DNA from: Kribbella voronezhensis
Lineage (GTDB): Bacteria; Actinomycetota; Actinomycetes; Propionibacteriales; Kribbellaceae
Direction: 5' to 3'
DNA length: 64,000 nt
Assembly (NCBI RefSeq): GCF_004365175.1
Contig: NZ_SOCE01000001.1
Location: 2,219,154 to 2,283,153 of the forward strand
Part shown: in pieces, positions 8,297 through 17,290 of the stretch
Layout: every line of letters starts with the position of its first letter
Position numbering within the stretch: the first letter of the stretch is position 1
Program-made: the position numbers and the translations under genes
Notes under the pieces: model-generated
Seen by the model: only the letters and a program-made list of their open reading frames with translations
Told to the model about the DNA's origin: nothing
Databases searched by the model: none

Positions 8297-9075
8297 TGCA
8301 GCGGTTCGACGGACGGGTCGCACTGGTCACAGCGGCGGCGCAGGGGATCGGCGCCGCCGTCGCCCGCAGGATCGCCGCCGAAGGTGGTTCGGTGATCGTC
8401 ACCGACCTGCAGGAGGACAAGGTCGCGGAGCTCGCCGCCGAGCTCGGCGACCGCGCCCTCGCAGTCCGGGTGGACGTCACCTCGCGCGCAGACCTCGACG
8501 CGGCGGTCGCGGCCGGGGTCGAACGCTTCGGCCGACTGGACCTGCTGGTGAACAACGCCGGCGCGTGCGTCGTCACCGCGATGCCGGAGGACACCACTGC
8601 CGAGGAGTGGCACCGCCAGCTCGATCTCACCCTGGTCAGCGCGGCCCAGAGCATCCAGGCCGCGCTCCCGCACCTGCTGAAGACGCGCGGCAACGTCGTC
8701 ACCATCAGCTCGGTGAACGGCCTGGCGGCCTTCGGGAACCTCGAGTACTCCGCGGCGAAGGCCGGCCAGCTCGCGATGACCCAGAACTTCGCCGCCCGCT
8801 TCGGCTCCAGCGGGGTCCGCTTCAATGTCGTTGCCCCCGGCACCATCCGGACGCCGAACTGGGACAACCAGCCCGACGCGCTGGACCGGCTCGCCAAGTT
8901 GTACCCGCTCGGCCGGGTCGGCGAGCCCGAGGACATCGCCGCCGCCGTGGCCTTCCTGGGCTCCGACGACGCCGCCTGGATCACCGGCCACACCCTCCCG
9001 GTGGAAGGCGGCGTCCTCACCGGTCCGTCGGCACTGGACCTGACCCCGAAAGGCCCGTTCCGCAAGGAGCAGTAG
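8296..9075 (+). CDS. Short-chain dehydrogenase/reductase (FabG-like)
   Basis: 259 residues with a complete SDR active site: cofactor motif TAAAQGIG near residue 11, NNAG (about 88-91), ISSVNG serine, and YSAAK for YxxxK. The C-terminal GHTLPVEGG is typical of classical FabG-like SDRs. It is co-transcribed with the TIGR03089 gene through a TGATG overlap. The substrate is not evident. About 110 bp separate it from metY. Confidence 0.88.
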   Translation: MQRFDGRVALVTAAAQGIGAAVARRIAAEGGSVIVTDLQEDKVAELAAELGDRALAVRVDVTSRADLDAAVAAGVERFGRLDLLVNNAGACVVTAMPEDTTAEEWHRQLDLTLVSAAQSIQAALPHLLKTRGNVVTISSVNGLAAFGNLEYSAAKAGQLAMTQNFAARFGSSGVRFNVVAPGTIRTPNWDNQPDALDRLAKLYPLGRVGEPEDIAAAVAFLGSDDAAWITGHTLPVEGGVLTGPSALDLTPKGPFRKEQ

Positions 9076-9135
9076 GAGCCTCCTCCACCGCGACCAGCAT
9101 GTGGACGATCACGCAGCGTCAAAGTGTAGTGAGTT

Positions 9136-9141
9136 TATAGT
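9136..9141 (+). promoter_or_regulatory. Candidate metY promoter in an AT-rich patch
   Basis: Bases 9120-9155 form an AT-rich island in otherwise very GC-rich DNA and include TATAGT, a good -10 match, 46 nt before the metY ATG. No clear TTGACA lies at the right distance. The patch may also hold a regulator site. No SAM-riboswitch core was recognised. Confidence 0.4.
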
Positions 9142-9187
9142 CTTAGTTCATTAAGGGCTCAGTACCCCGAGAACAGGACACCGTGCG

Positions 9188-10504
9188 ATGAGCGAACCCA
9201 GCTGGTCCTTCGAGACCCGCCAGATCCATGCCGGCCAGACCTCCGACCCGACCACCTTGGCCCGGGCGCTGCCGATCTACCAGACCACGTCGTACACCTT
9301 CGACAGCACCGATCATGCCGCGAGCCTGTTCGGCCTGCAGGAGTTCGGCAACATCTACACCCGGATCCAGAACCCGACCCAGGACGCGGTCGAGCAGCGG
9401 ATCGCCAGCCTGGAAGGCGGAACCGCCGCGCTACTGGTCTCCTCGGGGCAGGCCGCGACCTCGCTCGCGCTGCTGAACGTCGCCGAGGCCGGCGACCACG
9501 TGGTCAGCAGCCCGAGCCTGTACGGCGGGACGTACAACCTGTTCCACTACACGTTCCCCAAGCTCGGCGTCGAGGTGAGCTTCGTCGAGGATCCGAGCGA
9601 CCCGGAGTCCTGGAAAGCCGCGATCCGGCCGAACACCAAGGCGTTCTTCGGCGAGACGATCGCCAACCCGAAGAGCGAGATCCTCGACCTCGAGGCGATC
9701 GCGGGAGTCGCCCACGAGTACGGCGTACCGCTGATCGTCGACAACACCGTCGCCACGCCGTACGCGCTGCGGCCGTTCGAGCACGGCGCGGACGTGGTGG
9801 TGCACTCGGCGACGAAGTACCTGGGCGGCCACGGTACGGCGATCGCCGGCGTGATCGTGGACTCGGGCAAGTTCGACTATGCCGCGAACCCCGAACGCTT
9901 CCCCGGCTTCAACCAGCCGGACCCGAGCTACCACGGCCTCACGTACGGCACCGCGCTCGGCGTCGGCTCCGATCTCGGCAACCTGGCCTACATCCTGAAG
10001 GCCCGGGTGCAGTGGTTGCGCGACCTCGGTACTGCCGTGTCGCCGTTCAACGCGTTCCTGATCTCGCAAGGCCTGGAGACGCTGTCGCTGCGGATCGAGC
10101 GGCACCTCGACAACGCGCTAGCGGTGGCGCAGTGGCTGGAAGGCCGCGACGAGGTGGACAGCGTCGCGTACGCCAGCCTCCCGTCGAGCCCGTACTACGC
10201 GCTCGCGCAGAAGTACACGCCGCGGGGCGCCGGTGCCGTGGTGGCGTTCGAGATCAAGGGCGGCGTGGACGCGGGCAAGCGGTTCGTGGATGCCCTGCAA
10301 CTGCACAGTCATGTGGCGAACATCGGCGACGTCCGGTCGCTGGTGATCCACCCGGCGTCGACCACGCACAGCCAGTTGTCCGTCGAGGACCAGCTTGCCT
10401 CGGGCGTCACGCCGGGGCTGGTCCGGCTCGCGGTCGGCCTCGAACACCTCGACGACATCCTGGCCGATCTCGAGGTCGGGTTCGCCGCCGCCAAGTCGGC
10501 CTGA
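9188..10504 (+). CDS. metY: O-acetylhomoserine (O-acetylserine) sulfhydrylase
   Basis: PLP enzyme that makes homocysteine from O-acetylhomoserine and sulfide in methionine synthesis. It has 438 residues, the usual length for MetY. The N-terminus reads FETRQIHAGQ, the PLP-phosphate region has SSGQAAT, and the Schiff-base lysine is K210 in HSATKYLGGHGT. The IVDNTVATPY segment holds the PLP-binding aspartate. It is followed 16 bp later by metX, which makes its substrate. Confidence 0.95.
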   Translation: MSEPSWSFETRQIHAGQTSDPTTLARALPIYQTTSYTFDSTDHAASLFGLQEFGNIYTRIQNPTQDAVEQRIASLEGGTAALLVSSGQAATSLALLNVAEAGDHVVSSPSLYGGTYNLFHYTFPKLGVEVSFVEDPSDPESWKAAIRPNTKAFFGETIANPKSEILDLEAIAGVAHEYGVPLIVDNTVATPYALRPFEHGADVVVHSATKYLGGHGTAIAGVIVDSGKFDYAANPERFPGFNQPDPSYHGLTYGTALGVGSDLGNLAYILKARVQWLRDLGTAVSPFNAFLISQGLETLSLRIERHLDNALAVAQWLEGRDEVDSVAYASLPSSPYYALAQKYTPRGAGAVVAFEIKGGVDAGKRFVDALQLHSHVANIGDVRSLVIHPASTTHSQLSVEDQLASGVTPGLVRLAVGLEHLDDILADLEVGFAAAKSA

Positions 10505-10520
10505 GCCGGCGCGGCGCCAG

Positions 10521-11765
10521 ATGACTCAGGATCGTCCGTCCGCGTCCGTCAGGGAGTGGAGCATCGGCGCCCGGGGGCGGGACACCGGTGCTCAGGACGA
10601 CGACGCGCTGCCGGTTCCGGCGGGCGTCGGCCAAACACCAGGTCAGGTGGCCGGTGAGTGGCGGACGGACAATCCTGACCCAAGACCGGCGGCAGGGGGT
10701 GAGGAGCCGGCCGGCGGGCGGCAGCTTGCCGGGATCGGCTCGCTGGTGCTGGAGAGTGGCGACTCGCTGCCTGGCGTGGTGATCGCCTATGAGACCTGGG
10801 GCCGGCCGAACGCCGCCCGGGACAACGCCGTCCTCATCTGCCATGCCCTGACCGGGGACGCACATGTGGTCGGCCCAGCCGGCCCGGGGCAACCCACCCC
10901 GGGCTGGTGGGACGGCCTGATCGGCCCGGGCCGATCTGTCGATCCCGCCGACTGGTACGTCGTGGCCGCGAACGTCCTCGGTGGTTGCCAGGGCTCCACC
11001 GGACCGTCGTCACCCGCGCCGGACGGGAAGGCGTGGGGCAGCAGGTTTCCCGCGATCACCGTCCGGGACCAGGTCGCCGCTGAGGCAGCACTCTCCACCC
11101 GGCTCGGTATCGACCGCTGGGCGGCGGTGATCGGCGGCTCGATGGGCGGCATGCGGGCGCTCGAATGGCTGCTGCTGTATCCGGAGCGGGTCGCGACGTC
11201 CGTGGTACTGGCTTCCACCGGGTATGCCACGGCGGAGCAGATCGCCTGGTGTGCACCGCAACTCGCCGCCATCGAAGAGGATCCGGCGTGGCAGGGCGGT
11301 GACTACTACGGGACCGGAACAGCTCCCACCTCAGGACTCGGCATCGCCCGGCAGATCGCGCACATCACCTACCGGTCGGAGTACGAACTCGCCAGCCGCT
11401 TCGGGCGCAAACCCCAAGGAGACGGCCGCTTCGCCGTCGAGTCGTACCTCGACCACCACGCCACGAAGCTCGTCAATCGCTTCGACGCGGGCTCGTACGC
11501 CGTCCTGACGCGCGCGATGAATTCGCACGACATCGGCCGGGACCGCGGCGGTCTTCGCCAGGCGCTGGAGAATCTGACCGGCCGCCTGGTGATCGCGGCC
11601 GTCGACTCGGACCGGCTCTATCCGGCGCGCCTGTCCGCCGAACTCGTCGAGGCCCGTCCGGACGCCGGCCCGCTGCACCTGATCAAGTCCCCGTACGGCC
11701 ACGACGGCTTCCTGATCGAACTCGAGCAGGTCGGCGCGCTGATCGCAGACACGCTCGGCTCGTGA
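10521..11765 (+). CDS. metX: Homoserine O-acetyltransferase
   Basis: Alpha/beta-hydrolase-fold enzyme that acetylates homoserine with acetyl-CoA and so supplies MetY. The catalytic triad is visible: Ser207 in GGSMGG, Asp364 in DSDRLYP and His394 in YGHDGF. With the ATG at 10521 it has 414 residues, including an unusual Gly/Pro/Arg-rich N-terminal stretch of about 70 residues before the conserved GSLVLESGDSLPG region. The true start may lie further in, since no strong ribosome site marks the ATG. It overlaps nothing upstream. Its stop abuts the stop of the convergent cyclase gene in the palindrome TGATCA. Confidence 0.92.
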   Translation: MTQDRPSASVREWSIGARGRDTGAQDDDALPVPAGVGQTPGQVAGEWRTDNPDPRPAAGGEEPAGGRQLAGIGSLVLESGDSLPGVVIAYETWGRPNAARDNAVLICHALTGDAHVVGPAGPGQPTPGWWDGLIGPGRSVDPADWYVVAANVLGGCQGSTGPSSPAPDGKAWGSRFPAITVRDQVAAEAALSTRLGIDRWAAVIGGSMGGMRALEWLLLYPERVATSVVLASTGYATAEQIAWCAPQLAAIEEDPAWQGGDYYGTGTAPTSGLGIARQIAHITYRSEYELASRFGRKPQGDGRFAVESYLDHHATKLVNRFDAGSYAVLTRAMNSHDIGRDRGGLRQALENLTGRLVIAAVDSDRLYPARLSAELVEARPDAGPLHLIKSPYGHDGFLIELEQVGALIADTLGS

Positions 11766-14700
11766 TCAGGGCTGGCTGGTGCGAGCCAGGCCCTGGATGG
11801 CGTAGCTGTGTTCGAGTTGGCTGCCGAACGCCTTCCAGTGGGCCGCGACCTTGGCGAAGCCGGCCGCTGCCGTCGTACGGTCGCCGCGGTGCTCTGCCAG
11901 CAGGCTCTCTGCTGTCTTCACCGAGTACTCCCACATCGGCAACAGCGGCACCAGCCGGGCGGTCAGCGCGGCGGCGATGTCGGGCTCGTCGACCGCCAGA
12001 GCAGCGCGGACATAAGCAGGCAGCCGCGCAGCGAACTCGTGGCTGCCGGTCAGCTCTTCCAGCTCCAGCAGCCGCTGGATCACTTCGCGGACACCCGCGC
12101 GGTCCCCGGCCGCGGCTCGCGCCGTGGCGACCGGTGCGCCCGAGATCGCCACGAGATCGGGCCAGCCGACCTTGATCGCCAGCTGGTACGCCTCTTCCGC
12201 GGCTTCCCGGGCGCCCTCCTGGCCGAGCTCCAACTGGGCCCGGGCCAGCGCCGCGAGCACCTCGATCCGGCGCAGCAGGATGAACGCCGGGCCCGGATGA
12301 TCCAGTTGCTCCCGGCAACCACTGACGACCTCCGCCAGTTCACCGGTCTCGACCATCAACTCCAGCACCATGCACGTGATCTGCTGATCGAGTTCCACCA
12401 GCCTGCGCCGGTCGGTGTATTCGCGAGCCTCCCGCAGCGAGTCGAGCGCCGCTACCGGACCTTCGATCTGCCAGACGACGAAACCGTAGTTGAGCCAGGT
12501 GACGGCGGTGTCGCGCGCCTGACCCAGCTCCTGGAGGGCGGCCAGCGCGTGCTTGATGTCGACCAGTCCGCCGGTGTCTCCGTTGGCGATCCGGGACAGC
12601 CCGAGCGCCTCCAGCGCGCGGTACGGCACGGCGTACCCGTGCTCGGACGCCATCGCCAGGGAGCGGGTCGCCGCGGCGAAGGCGTCGTCGCGCCGGCCCG
12701 CGACCGACAGGATGCTCGCCTGCCCGGCCAGCGCACCGACCAGGTCCTCGCTCGGCCCGAGGGCTTCGAGCATCGCGACCACCCGGTTGATCGTGTCCAG
12801 CCGCTCGGCCATGTTGTTCATCGGATAGGTGGACATCCGCAACGCCCGGGCCATTCCGACCACGTTGCCTGCGGCATCGAATCCGGCGGCGGCCTCGCGG
12901 AACGCGGCCAGCGCGTCGTCGAGCCGCCCGGACAGGAAGGCGGCCCAGCCCCAGCGGGACAGCACCTCCGGCCGCTCCGGATCGTCCACCGGGGTCAGCG
13001 CGAGAGCCTGGTCGAGCAGCCTGAGCGCGTCGGCGGTGTCCACGTTCATCGCCAGCTCGGCGGCCAACTGGTCGTAGCGCCTGGCCCGCGGTGACAACTC
13101 CTCGATCACCCGGTCGTCGCCGACGGCCCGGGACAGCTCGAGCGCGGTCTCCAGATGATGGGCGATGGTGTTGGTCGCCTCGGCCTGCCGGGTCGCGCAC
13201 TGTGCTTCCAGCCAGTCCGCCGCAGCGATGTGCCGCGCCGCCCGCTCCGCTCGCGGCACCTGGTTGTAGGCGACATCGCGGGTCAGCGCATGCCAGAAGG
13301 TGTACTCGTGCTGGCCACCCATCGACGACTGCCGGACCGGCCGCACCAACTCCTTCCGCGCCAGCTCCTGCAACGCCTGTACGACGTCCGCCGCGTCGCG
13401 GTGGCTGAGGACGGCGACGGCCTCGGCCCAGAAGACCCGGCCGATCACGGCCGCGTTCGCCAACAGTGCTTTGCGATCCGGCTCCAGCGTGTCCAGGCGG
13501 GCGGCGATGATCGAACTGATTCCCGACGGCAGGTCGACGGTGGCGTGGCCCGAGCCGGAGTCCTTCACCATCCGCGCGAGTTCCTCGGCGTACAAGGGGT
13601 TTCCGTCAGCGCGCTGGACCAGTTCGGCCTTGGTGTCCGGCGGCACGGCGCCGTCGGTGAGCAGGCGGGTCATCAGCTGGTCGGTCTCGCTGCCGGACAA
13701 CGGGGAGAGACCGATCGTCAGGGCGTTCTGGAGTCCGCGGGTCCAGCGGGGGCCGCGTTCCAGCAACTCGGGCCGCGCGGTGATGACGACCAGCAGCGGG
13801 AGGCCGGTGACCCAGTCGACGAGGTGGTCGACGAAGTGCAGCAGGGCGTCCTTGGCCCAGTGCAGGTCTTCCAGCACGATCACCGTCGGGGCGTGCTCCG
13901 CGAATCCCTCGATCAGTTGACGCCAGGCGGCGAACGACTCCTCCTGCGTCACCGAGCCGGTCGGCACACTGCCGGTCTCGGCGCCGACCAGCGGCCGGAC
14001 CCTGGCTCGCAACCAGGACCGGTCCGCGCCTTCGGGCAGGATCGCCTCCAGCTTCTCGGCGGCCGCCGTCGGCGGATCGGTGTCGAGGATGCCGGCCTGC
14101 GCCTTGAAGATCTCCGCGATCGGCCAGAACGGGCCCTCGCCGTACGGCAGGCAGCGGCCTTCGCGCCACGTCACCAGTTCGTCGCGCCGGTCCAGTTCGG
14201 CACCGAGCTCGGCGACCAGCCGGGACTTGCCGATCCCTGGTTCGCCCAGCAGGGTGACGAACTGGGGTGCGCGTTCCGCGACGGCCTTGTCGAACGAGGT
14301 CCGGAGCAGGGTGAGATCACGCTGCCGCCCGACCAGCGGCGTACTGAGGTCACGGATCACGTCCGCGCCGAAGCGGGCCCGCGGCTTGCCTGCCTGCCAT
14401 CGGCTGAGGGGGTGGCTGAGTCCCTTGACTGCAACGGGTTCCAGCGGTTCGTAGGCGAAGACCCGGCTGGTCGCCGCGTAGGTACCCGCGCCGACCACGA
14501 CCGTGCCGACGGGCGCCGAGGTCTGCAACCGGGCGGCCCCGTTGACGACCAGACCGGTCACGAACGGCTCGCCGAGCTCGGGTCTGGCGCCCAGCTCGAC
14601 CAGCGCCTCGCCGGTGTCGATCCCGATCCGGACTTCGAGCGTTCCCGTCGCGGCCAGGGCGTCCAGAATCGCCAGAGCGGCCCGGACGGCCCGCTCGGCG

Positions 14701-14924
14701 TCGTCCTCGCGGGAGCGTGGAGCGCCGAAGACCGCCAGGATCGCGTCCCCGGCGAACTTCTCGACCGTGCCGCCGAAGCGCTCGACGGTGTCGCGCAGCA
14801 ACTGGTGGTAGGGCAGCAGCCAGCGCCGGACGTCCTCGGGGTCCGCGGACTCCGAGGCGGCCGTGAAACCGACCAGGTCGCAGAACAGCACCGAGACGAC
14901 CTTGCGCTCCGTGACGGAGGCCAT
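11766..14924 (-). CDS. Class III adenylate/guanylate cyclase fused to AAA ATPase and TPR-like region
   Basis: 1052 residues. The N-terminal class III cyclase domain (about 1-190) has FCDLVGFT with the first metal aspartate (D16) and KFAGDAILAVFG with the second. An AAA/STAND-type ATPase follows, with Walker A GEPGIGKS and Walker B IVLEDLHWA. The C-terminal half is Ala/Leu-rich and helical, as in TPR proteins. This plan is common in actinobacteria; it would make cAMP (or cGMP) under control of the ATPase/TPR sensor. The start at 14924 follows the cyclic-nucleotide-binding gene by 32 bp. An open frame extends to about 15554, but that part is antisense-like and lacks domain features, so it was excluded. 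Confidence 0.88.
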   Translation of the reverse strand: MASVTERKVVSVLFCDLVGFTAASESADPEDVRRWLLPYHQLLRDTVERFGGTVEKFAGDAILAVFGAPRSREDDAERAVRAALAILDALAATGTLEVRIGIDTGEALVELGARPELGEPFVTGLVVNGAARLQTSAPVGTVVVGAGTYAATSRVFAYEPLEPVAVKGLSHPLSRWQAGKPRARFGADVIRDLSTPLVGRQRDLTLLRTSFDKAVAERAPQFVTLLGEPGIGKSRLVAELGAELDRRDELVTWREGRCLPYGEGPFWPIAEIFKAQAGILDTDPPTAAAEKLEAILPEGADRSWLRARVRPLVGAETGSVPTGSVTQEESFAAWRQLIEGFAEHAPTVIVLEDLHWAKDALLHFVDHLVDWVTGLPLLVVITARPELLERGPRWTRGLQNALTIGLSPLSGSETDQLMTRLLTDGAVPPDTKAELVQRADGNPLYAEELARMVKDSGSGHATVDLPSGISSIIAARLDTLEPDRKALLANAAVIGRVFWAEAVAVLSHRDAADVVQALQELARKELVRPVRQSSMGGQHEYTFWHALTRDVAYNQVPRAERAARHIAAADWLEAQCATRQAEATNTIAHHLETALELSRAVGDDRVIEELSPRARRYDQLAAELAMNVDTADALRLLDQALALTPVDDPERPEVLSRWGWAAFLSGRLDDALAAFREAAAGFDAAGNVVGMARALRMSTYPMNNMAERLDTINRVVAMLEALGPSEDLVGALAGQASILSVAGRRDDAFAAATRSLAMASEHGYAVPYRALEALGLSRIANGDTGGLVDIKHALAALQELGQARDTAVTWLNYGFVVWQIEGPVAALDSLREAREYTDRRRLVELDQQITCMVLELMVETGELAEVVSGCREQLDHPGPAFILLRRIEVLAALARAQLELGQEGAREAAEEAYQLAIKVGWPDLVAISGAPVATARAAAGDRAGVREVIQRLLELEELTGSHEFAARLPAYVRAALAVDEPDIAAALTARLVPLLPMWEYSVKTAESLLAEHRGDRTTAAAGFAKVAAHWKAFGSQLEHSYAIQGLARTSQP

Positions 14925-14956
14925 TGGTTGCCCCGGGCTACTCTCGGGCCTGACGC

Positions 14957-15382
14957 TCAGGCCCTTTGGGCGGCCTCGAGCGAGCGGATCCGTCCGCACA
15001 GCGCCTTGAGCAACGTCTGCGCGACGTCCGGGTTCTCCTTCACCACCGGGGCGAACGCCAGCGACGACAGGGCGAACGTGGTCAGCCCGTCGGGACCGGC
15101 CACCACGGACGCCGAGCGCGGCTGCCCGTCCAGCAGGGAGATCTCGCCGAAGTAGTCCCCCACGCCCAGCGCGGGCCGCGCCTCGCCGTTGACGGTCACC
15201 TCGGCCGAGCCTTCCAGCACGACCTGCAGGCCGTTGTCGTCGCCGCCCTGCTGCACCACCGACGCACCGGCCGGCGTCGTCAGGGTCGTGCCGCGGCCGA
15301 TCAGGTCGGTCAGCGTTTCGGCCGGCAGCCCCTCGAAGAGGTCGATCTTCGCCAGGAACCGCGGCAGGGACTCGTAACTCAT
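14957..15382 (-). CDS. Single-domain cyclic-nucleotide-binding protein
   Basis: 141 residues made almost wholly of one cNMP-binding fold: beta-roll with GDYFGEISLLDGQPRSASVV, the phosphate-binding cassette in which the arginine before SASV would bind the cyclic phosphate. There is no helix-turn-helix, channel or enzyme domain, unlike CRP. It lies immediately upstream of the cyclase-ATPase gene in the same direction (32-bp gap), so it is probably a cAMP receptor or feedback partner of that enzyme. The start is the ATG at 15382; a GAGGGG sequence lies about 11 nt upstream. Confidence 0.88.
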   Translation of the reverse strand: MSYESLPRFLAKIDLFEGLPAETLTDLIGRGTTLTTPAGASVVQQGGDDNGLQVVLEGSAEVTVNGEARPALGVGDYFGEISLLDGQPRSASVVAGPDGLTTFALSSLAFAPVVKENPDVAQTLLKALCGRIRSLEAAQRA

Positions 15383-15518
15383 GCGGATCGCACCCCTCGA
15401 TCAGAGCCCGTCGGCGACGAGCTGTAGTGGCTGGGGCACAACATACAGCCGCCCGGGAGCGCCAGCCAGAATATTGCGCCCGATGCGAAATTCCCTGCCT
15501 GGCACCGGCCCGGAGCCG

Positions 15519-15524
15519 TATCGT
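15519..15524 (+). promoter_or_regulatory. Candidate -10 element (TATCGT), methyltransferase gene
   Basis: TATCGT followed by 7 nt and the ATG at 15532. It decides the start: an open frame extends about 100 bp further 5', but this ATG begins the conserved methyltransferase sequence. Confidence 0.5.
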
Positions 15525-15531
15525 CGCGGCC

Positions 15532-16284
15532 ATGGGAGACCCGGTCGCGGACAACTACGACGAGCTGCCGTTGTGGTCGGCGCCCTTCGGGCAGCTGATC
15601 CTCGAGCACGTGCCGCTGCGCCGCGGCCAGACGATCGTGGACCTCGGCGCCGGCACCGGCTTCCTGACCGTCGAACTGGCCCAGCGCAGCGCGGCGGCCC
15701 GGGTGATCGCGGTCGATCCGTGGGCCGAGGCGATGGAGGTACTGCGGCGCAAGGTCGACTACCTCGGCTTGACCAACGTCGAGCTGGTGACCGCGGACGC
15801 CTCGGCGCTCGACCTCCCGGACTCCTCGGTCGACGTCGTCGTCTCCAACCTGGGCGTCAACAACTTCGACAACGCCGCCGCGGTCCTCACCGAGTGCCAT
15901 CGCGTACTCCGGCCAGGTGGTCGCCTGCTGCTCAGTACCAACCTGGTCGGGCACATGGCCGAGTTCTACGACGCCTTCCGCTCGGTGTACGACGGGAAGG
16001 CCCTGGACGACCACATCGCGCATCGAGCCGACGTCGACGGCACGCTCGAGCTGTTGCAGCGGGCAGGCTTCACCGCGAGCGTCGTGGCCAGCACCGAGTT
16101 CCGGATGCGCTTCGCCGACGGTACGGCGTTGCTGAACCACTACTTCATCAAGCTGGGCTTCCTCGACGGCTGGCTCGCGATCGCCGGCCAGGAAGTCCTC
16201 GACGCCGTCGAACAGGAACTCAACCGGCGTGGTGAGGTCTCGCTCACCGTGCCGGCCGCGTGTTTCGACGCCGTCAAAGGCTGA
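15532..16284 (+). CDS. Class I SAM-dependent methyltransferase
   Basis: 250 residues. Motif I is IVDLGAGTGFLTVELA (about residues 38-53), the acidic end of beta-2 is IAVDPW, and a motif-II-like segment is VDVVVSNLGVNNF. The fold is UbiE/UbiG-like, but the acceptor is unknown. The conserved sequence begins within a few residues of this ATG. Its stop abuts the galE stop (TGATCA), leaving no intergenic space between the convergent genes. Confidence 0.85.
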   Translation: MGDPVADNYDELPLWSAPFGQLILEHVPLRRGQTIVDLGAGTGFLTVELAQRSAAARVIAVDPWAEAMEVLRRKVDYLGLTNVELVTADASALDLPDSSVDVVVSNLGVNNFDNAAAVLTECHRVLRPGGRLLLSTNLVGHMAEFYDAFRSVYDGKALDDHIAHRADVDGTLELLQRAGFTASVVASTEFRMRFADGTALLNHYFIKLGFLDGWLAIAGQEVLDAVEQELNRRGEVSLTVPAACFDAVKG

Positions 16285-17235
16285 TCAGCCCTTCGGCCAG
16301 GCTTCCCAGGCGGAGGCGAACATCTCGTCGACGGTGTGGATGTTCTTCCACTCCAGGTCCCGGGCGGCCAGCTCGCCGGAGGCGACCACGCGCGACGGGT
16401 CGCCAGGACGGCGCGGGCCCTCGGTGGGGGTGAAGTCGATGCCGGTGACCCGGCGGGCCGCATCCATGATCTGGCGGACCGACGTACCGGTGCCGCTGCC
16501 CAGGTTGTAGACCGGCTCGAGGGTCTTGCCCGAGTCCAGCGCCCGCGCCGCGGCGACGTGGGCCCGGGCCAGGTCGGACACGTGCACGTAGTCCTTGATC
16601 GAGGTGCCGTCCGGGGTCGGGTGGCCGGCGTGGAGCTCCGGCGTCTTTCCCTGCGTCAGCATGTTGCAGACGATCGGGAAGAGGTTGTACGGGCTCGCGT
16701 CGTACACCTTCGGGTCGCCGGAGCCGACCACGTTGAAGTAGCGCAGCGAGGTGTGGTTCAGCGGCACCGCCTTGGCCTGGTCCGCGAGCAGCCATTCGCC
16801 GATCAGCTTCGTCTCGCCGTACGGGCTCTGCGGGTCCGGCGGCGTCTGCTCGGTGACGACCTCGTCCTTCGGGGTGCCGTAGACGCCCGCGCTGGAGGAG
16901 AAGACGATGTTGCGGACGTCGGTCTCGGCCATCGCGGTCAGCAGGGTGACCATCGCGGTGACGTTCTGGGTATAGGTGTGCATCGGCTTCTCGACCGACA
17001 CCCCGGCGTACTTGTAGCCCGCCAGGTGCACGACTCCGCTGACCCCCTCGAGCGCCTTACGCGTCGCGTCGGCGTCGAGCAGGTTCGCCTCGACGAACGG
17101 GACGCCCTCCACCAGGAACTCGGCCTTCCCGCTGGACAGGTCGTCGATCACGACGACGTCGATCCCGTCCGCGCGGAACGCCCGCACCACATGCGATCCG
17201 ATGTACCCGGCACCACCAGTCACGAGCCATGTCAT
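16285..17235 (-). CDS. galE: UDP-glucose 4-epimerase
   Basis: 316-residue extended SDR that interconverts UDP-glucose and UDP-galactose. It has TGGAGYIGSHVV (residues 5-16), a serine segment (IVFSSSAGVYG), YGETK for YxxxK, and RYFNVVGSGDP, all typical of GalE. The ATG at 17235 places the glycine motif at the very N-terminus; two earlier in-frame ATGs could add a few residues. A GAGAGGA ribosome-site-like sequence lies upstream. It is divergent from the nucleotidyltransferase gene and probably supplies UDP-galactose for the surface-polymer genes. Confidence 0.92.
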   Translation of the reverse strand: MTWLVTGGAGYIGSHVVRAFRADGIDVVVIDDLSSGKAEFLVEGVPFVEANLLDADATRKALEGVSGVVHLAGYKYAGVSVEKPMHTYTQNVTAMVTLLTAMAETDVRNIVFSSSAGVYGTPKDEVVTEQTPPDPQSPYGETKLIGEWLLADQAKAVPLNHTSLRYFNVVGSGDPKVYDASPYNLFPIVCNMLTQGKTPELHAGHPTPDGTSIKDYVHVSDLARAHVAAARALDSGKTLEPVYNLGSGTGTSVRQIMDAARRVTGIDFTPTEGPRRPGDPSRVVASGELAARDLEWKNIHTVDEMFASAWEAWPKG

Positions 17236-17278
17236 GCCCGGCATCCTCTCATCCACGGTCCATCCGGCTGCCGGGCAG

Positions 17279-17284
17279 TAGCAT
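17279..17284 (+). promoter_or_regulatory. Candidate -10 element (TAGCAT), nucleotidyltransferase operon
   Basis: TAGCAT, 6 nt, then the ATG at 17291. It lies in the 55-bp divergent gap with galE. Confidence 0.5.
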
Positions 17285-17290
17285 CCGGGG

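Noticed and set aside
9076..9187. SAM riboswitch before metY
   Set aside because: No SAM-I, SAM-II or SAM-IV core could be recognised by eye. A covariance search would be needed to exclude it fully.
11766..15554. The cyclase as a 1262-residue protein
   Set aside because: The additional N-terminal 210 residues overlap the cyclic-nucleotide-binding gene in another frame and lack any domain.
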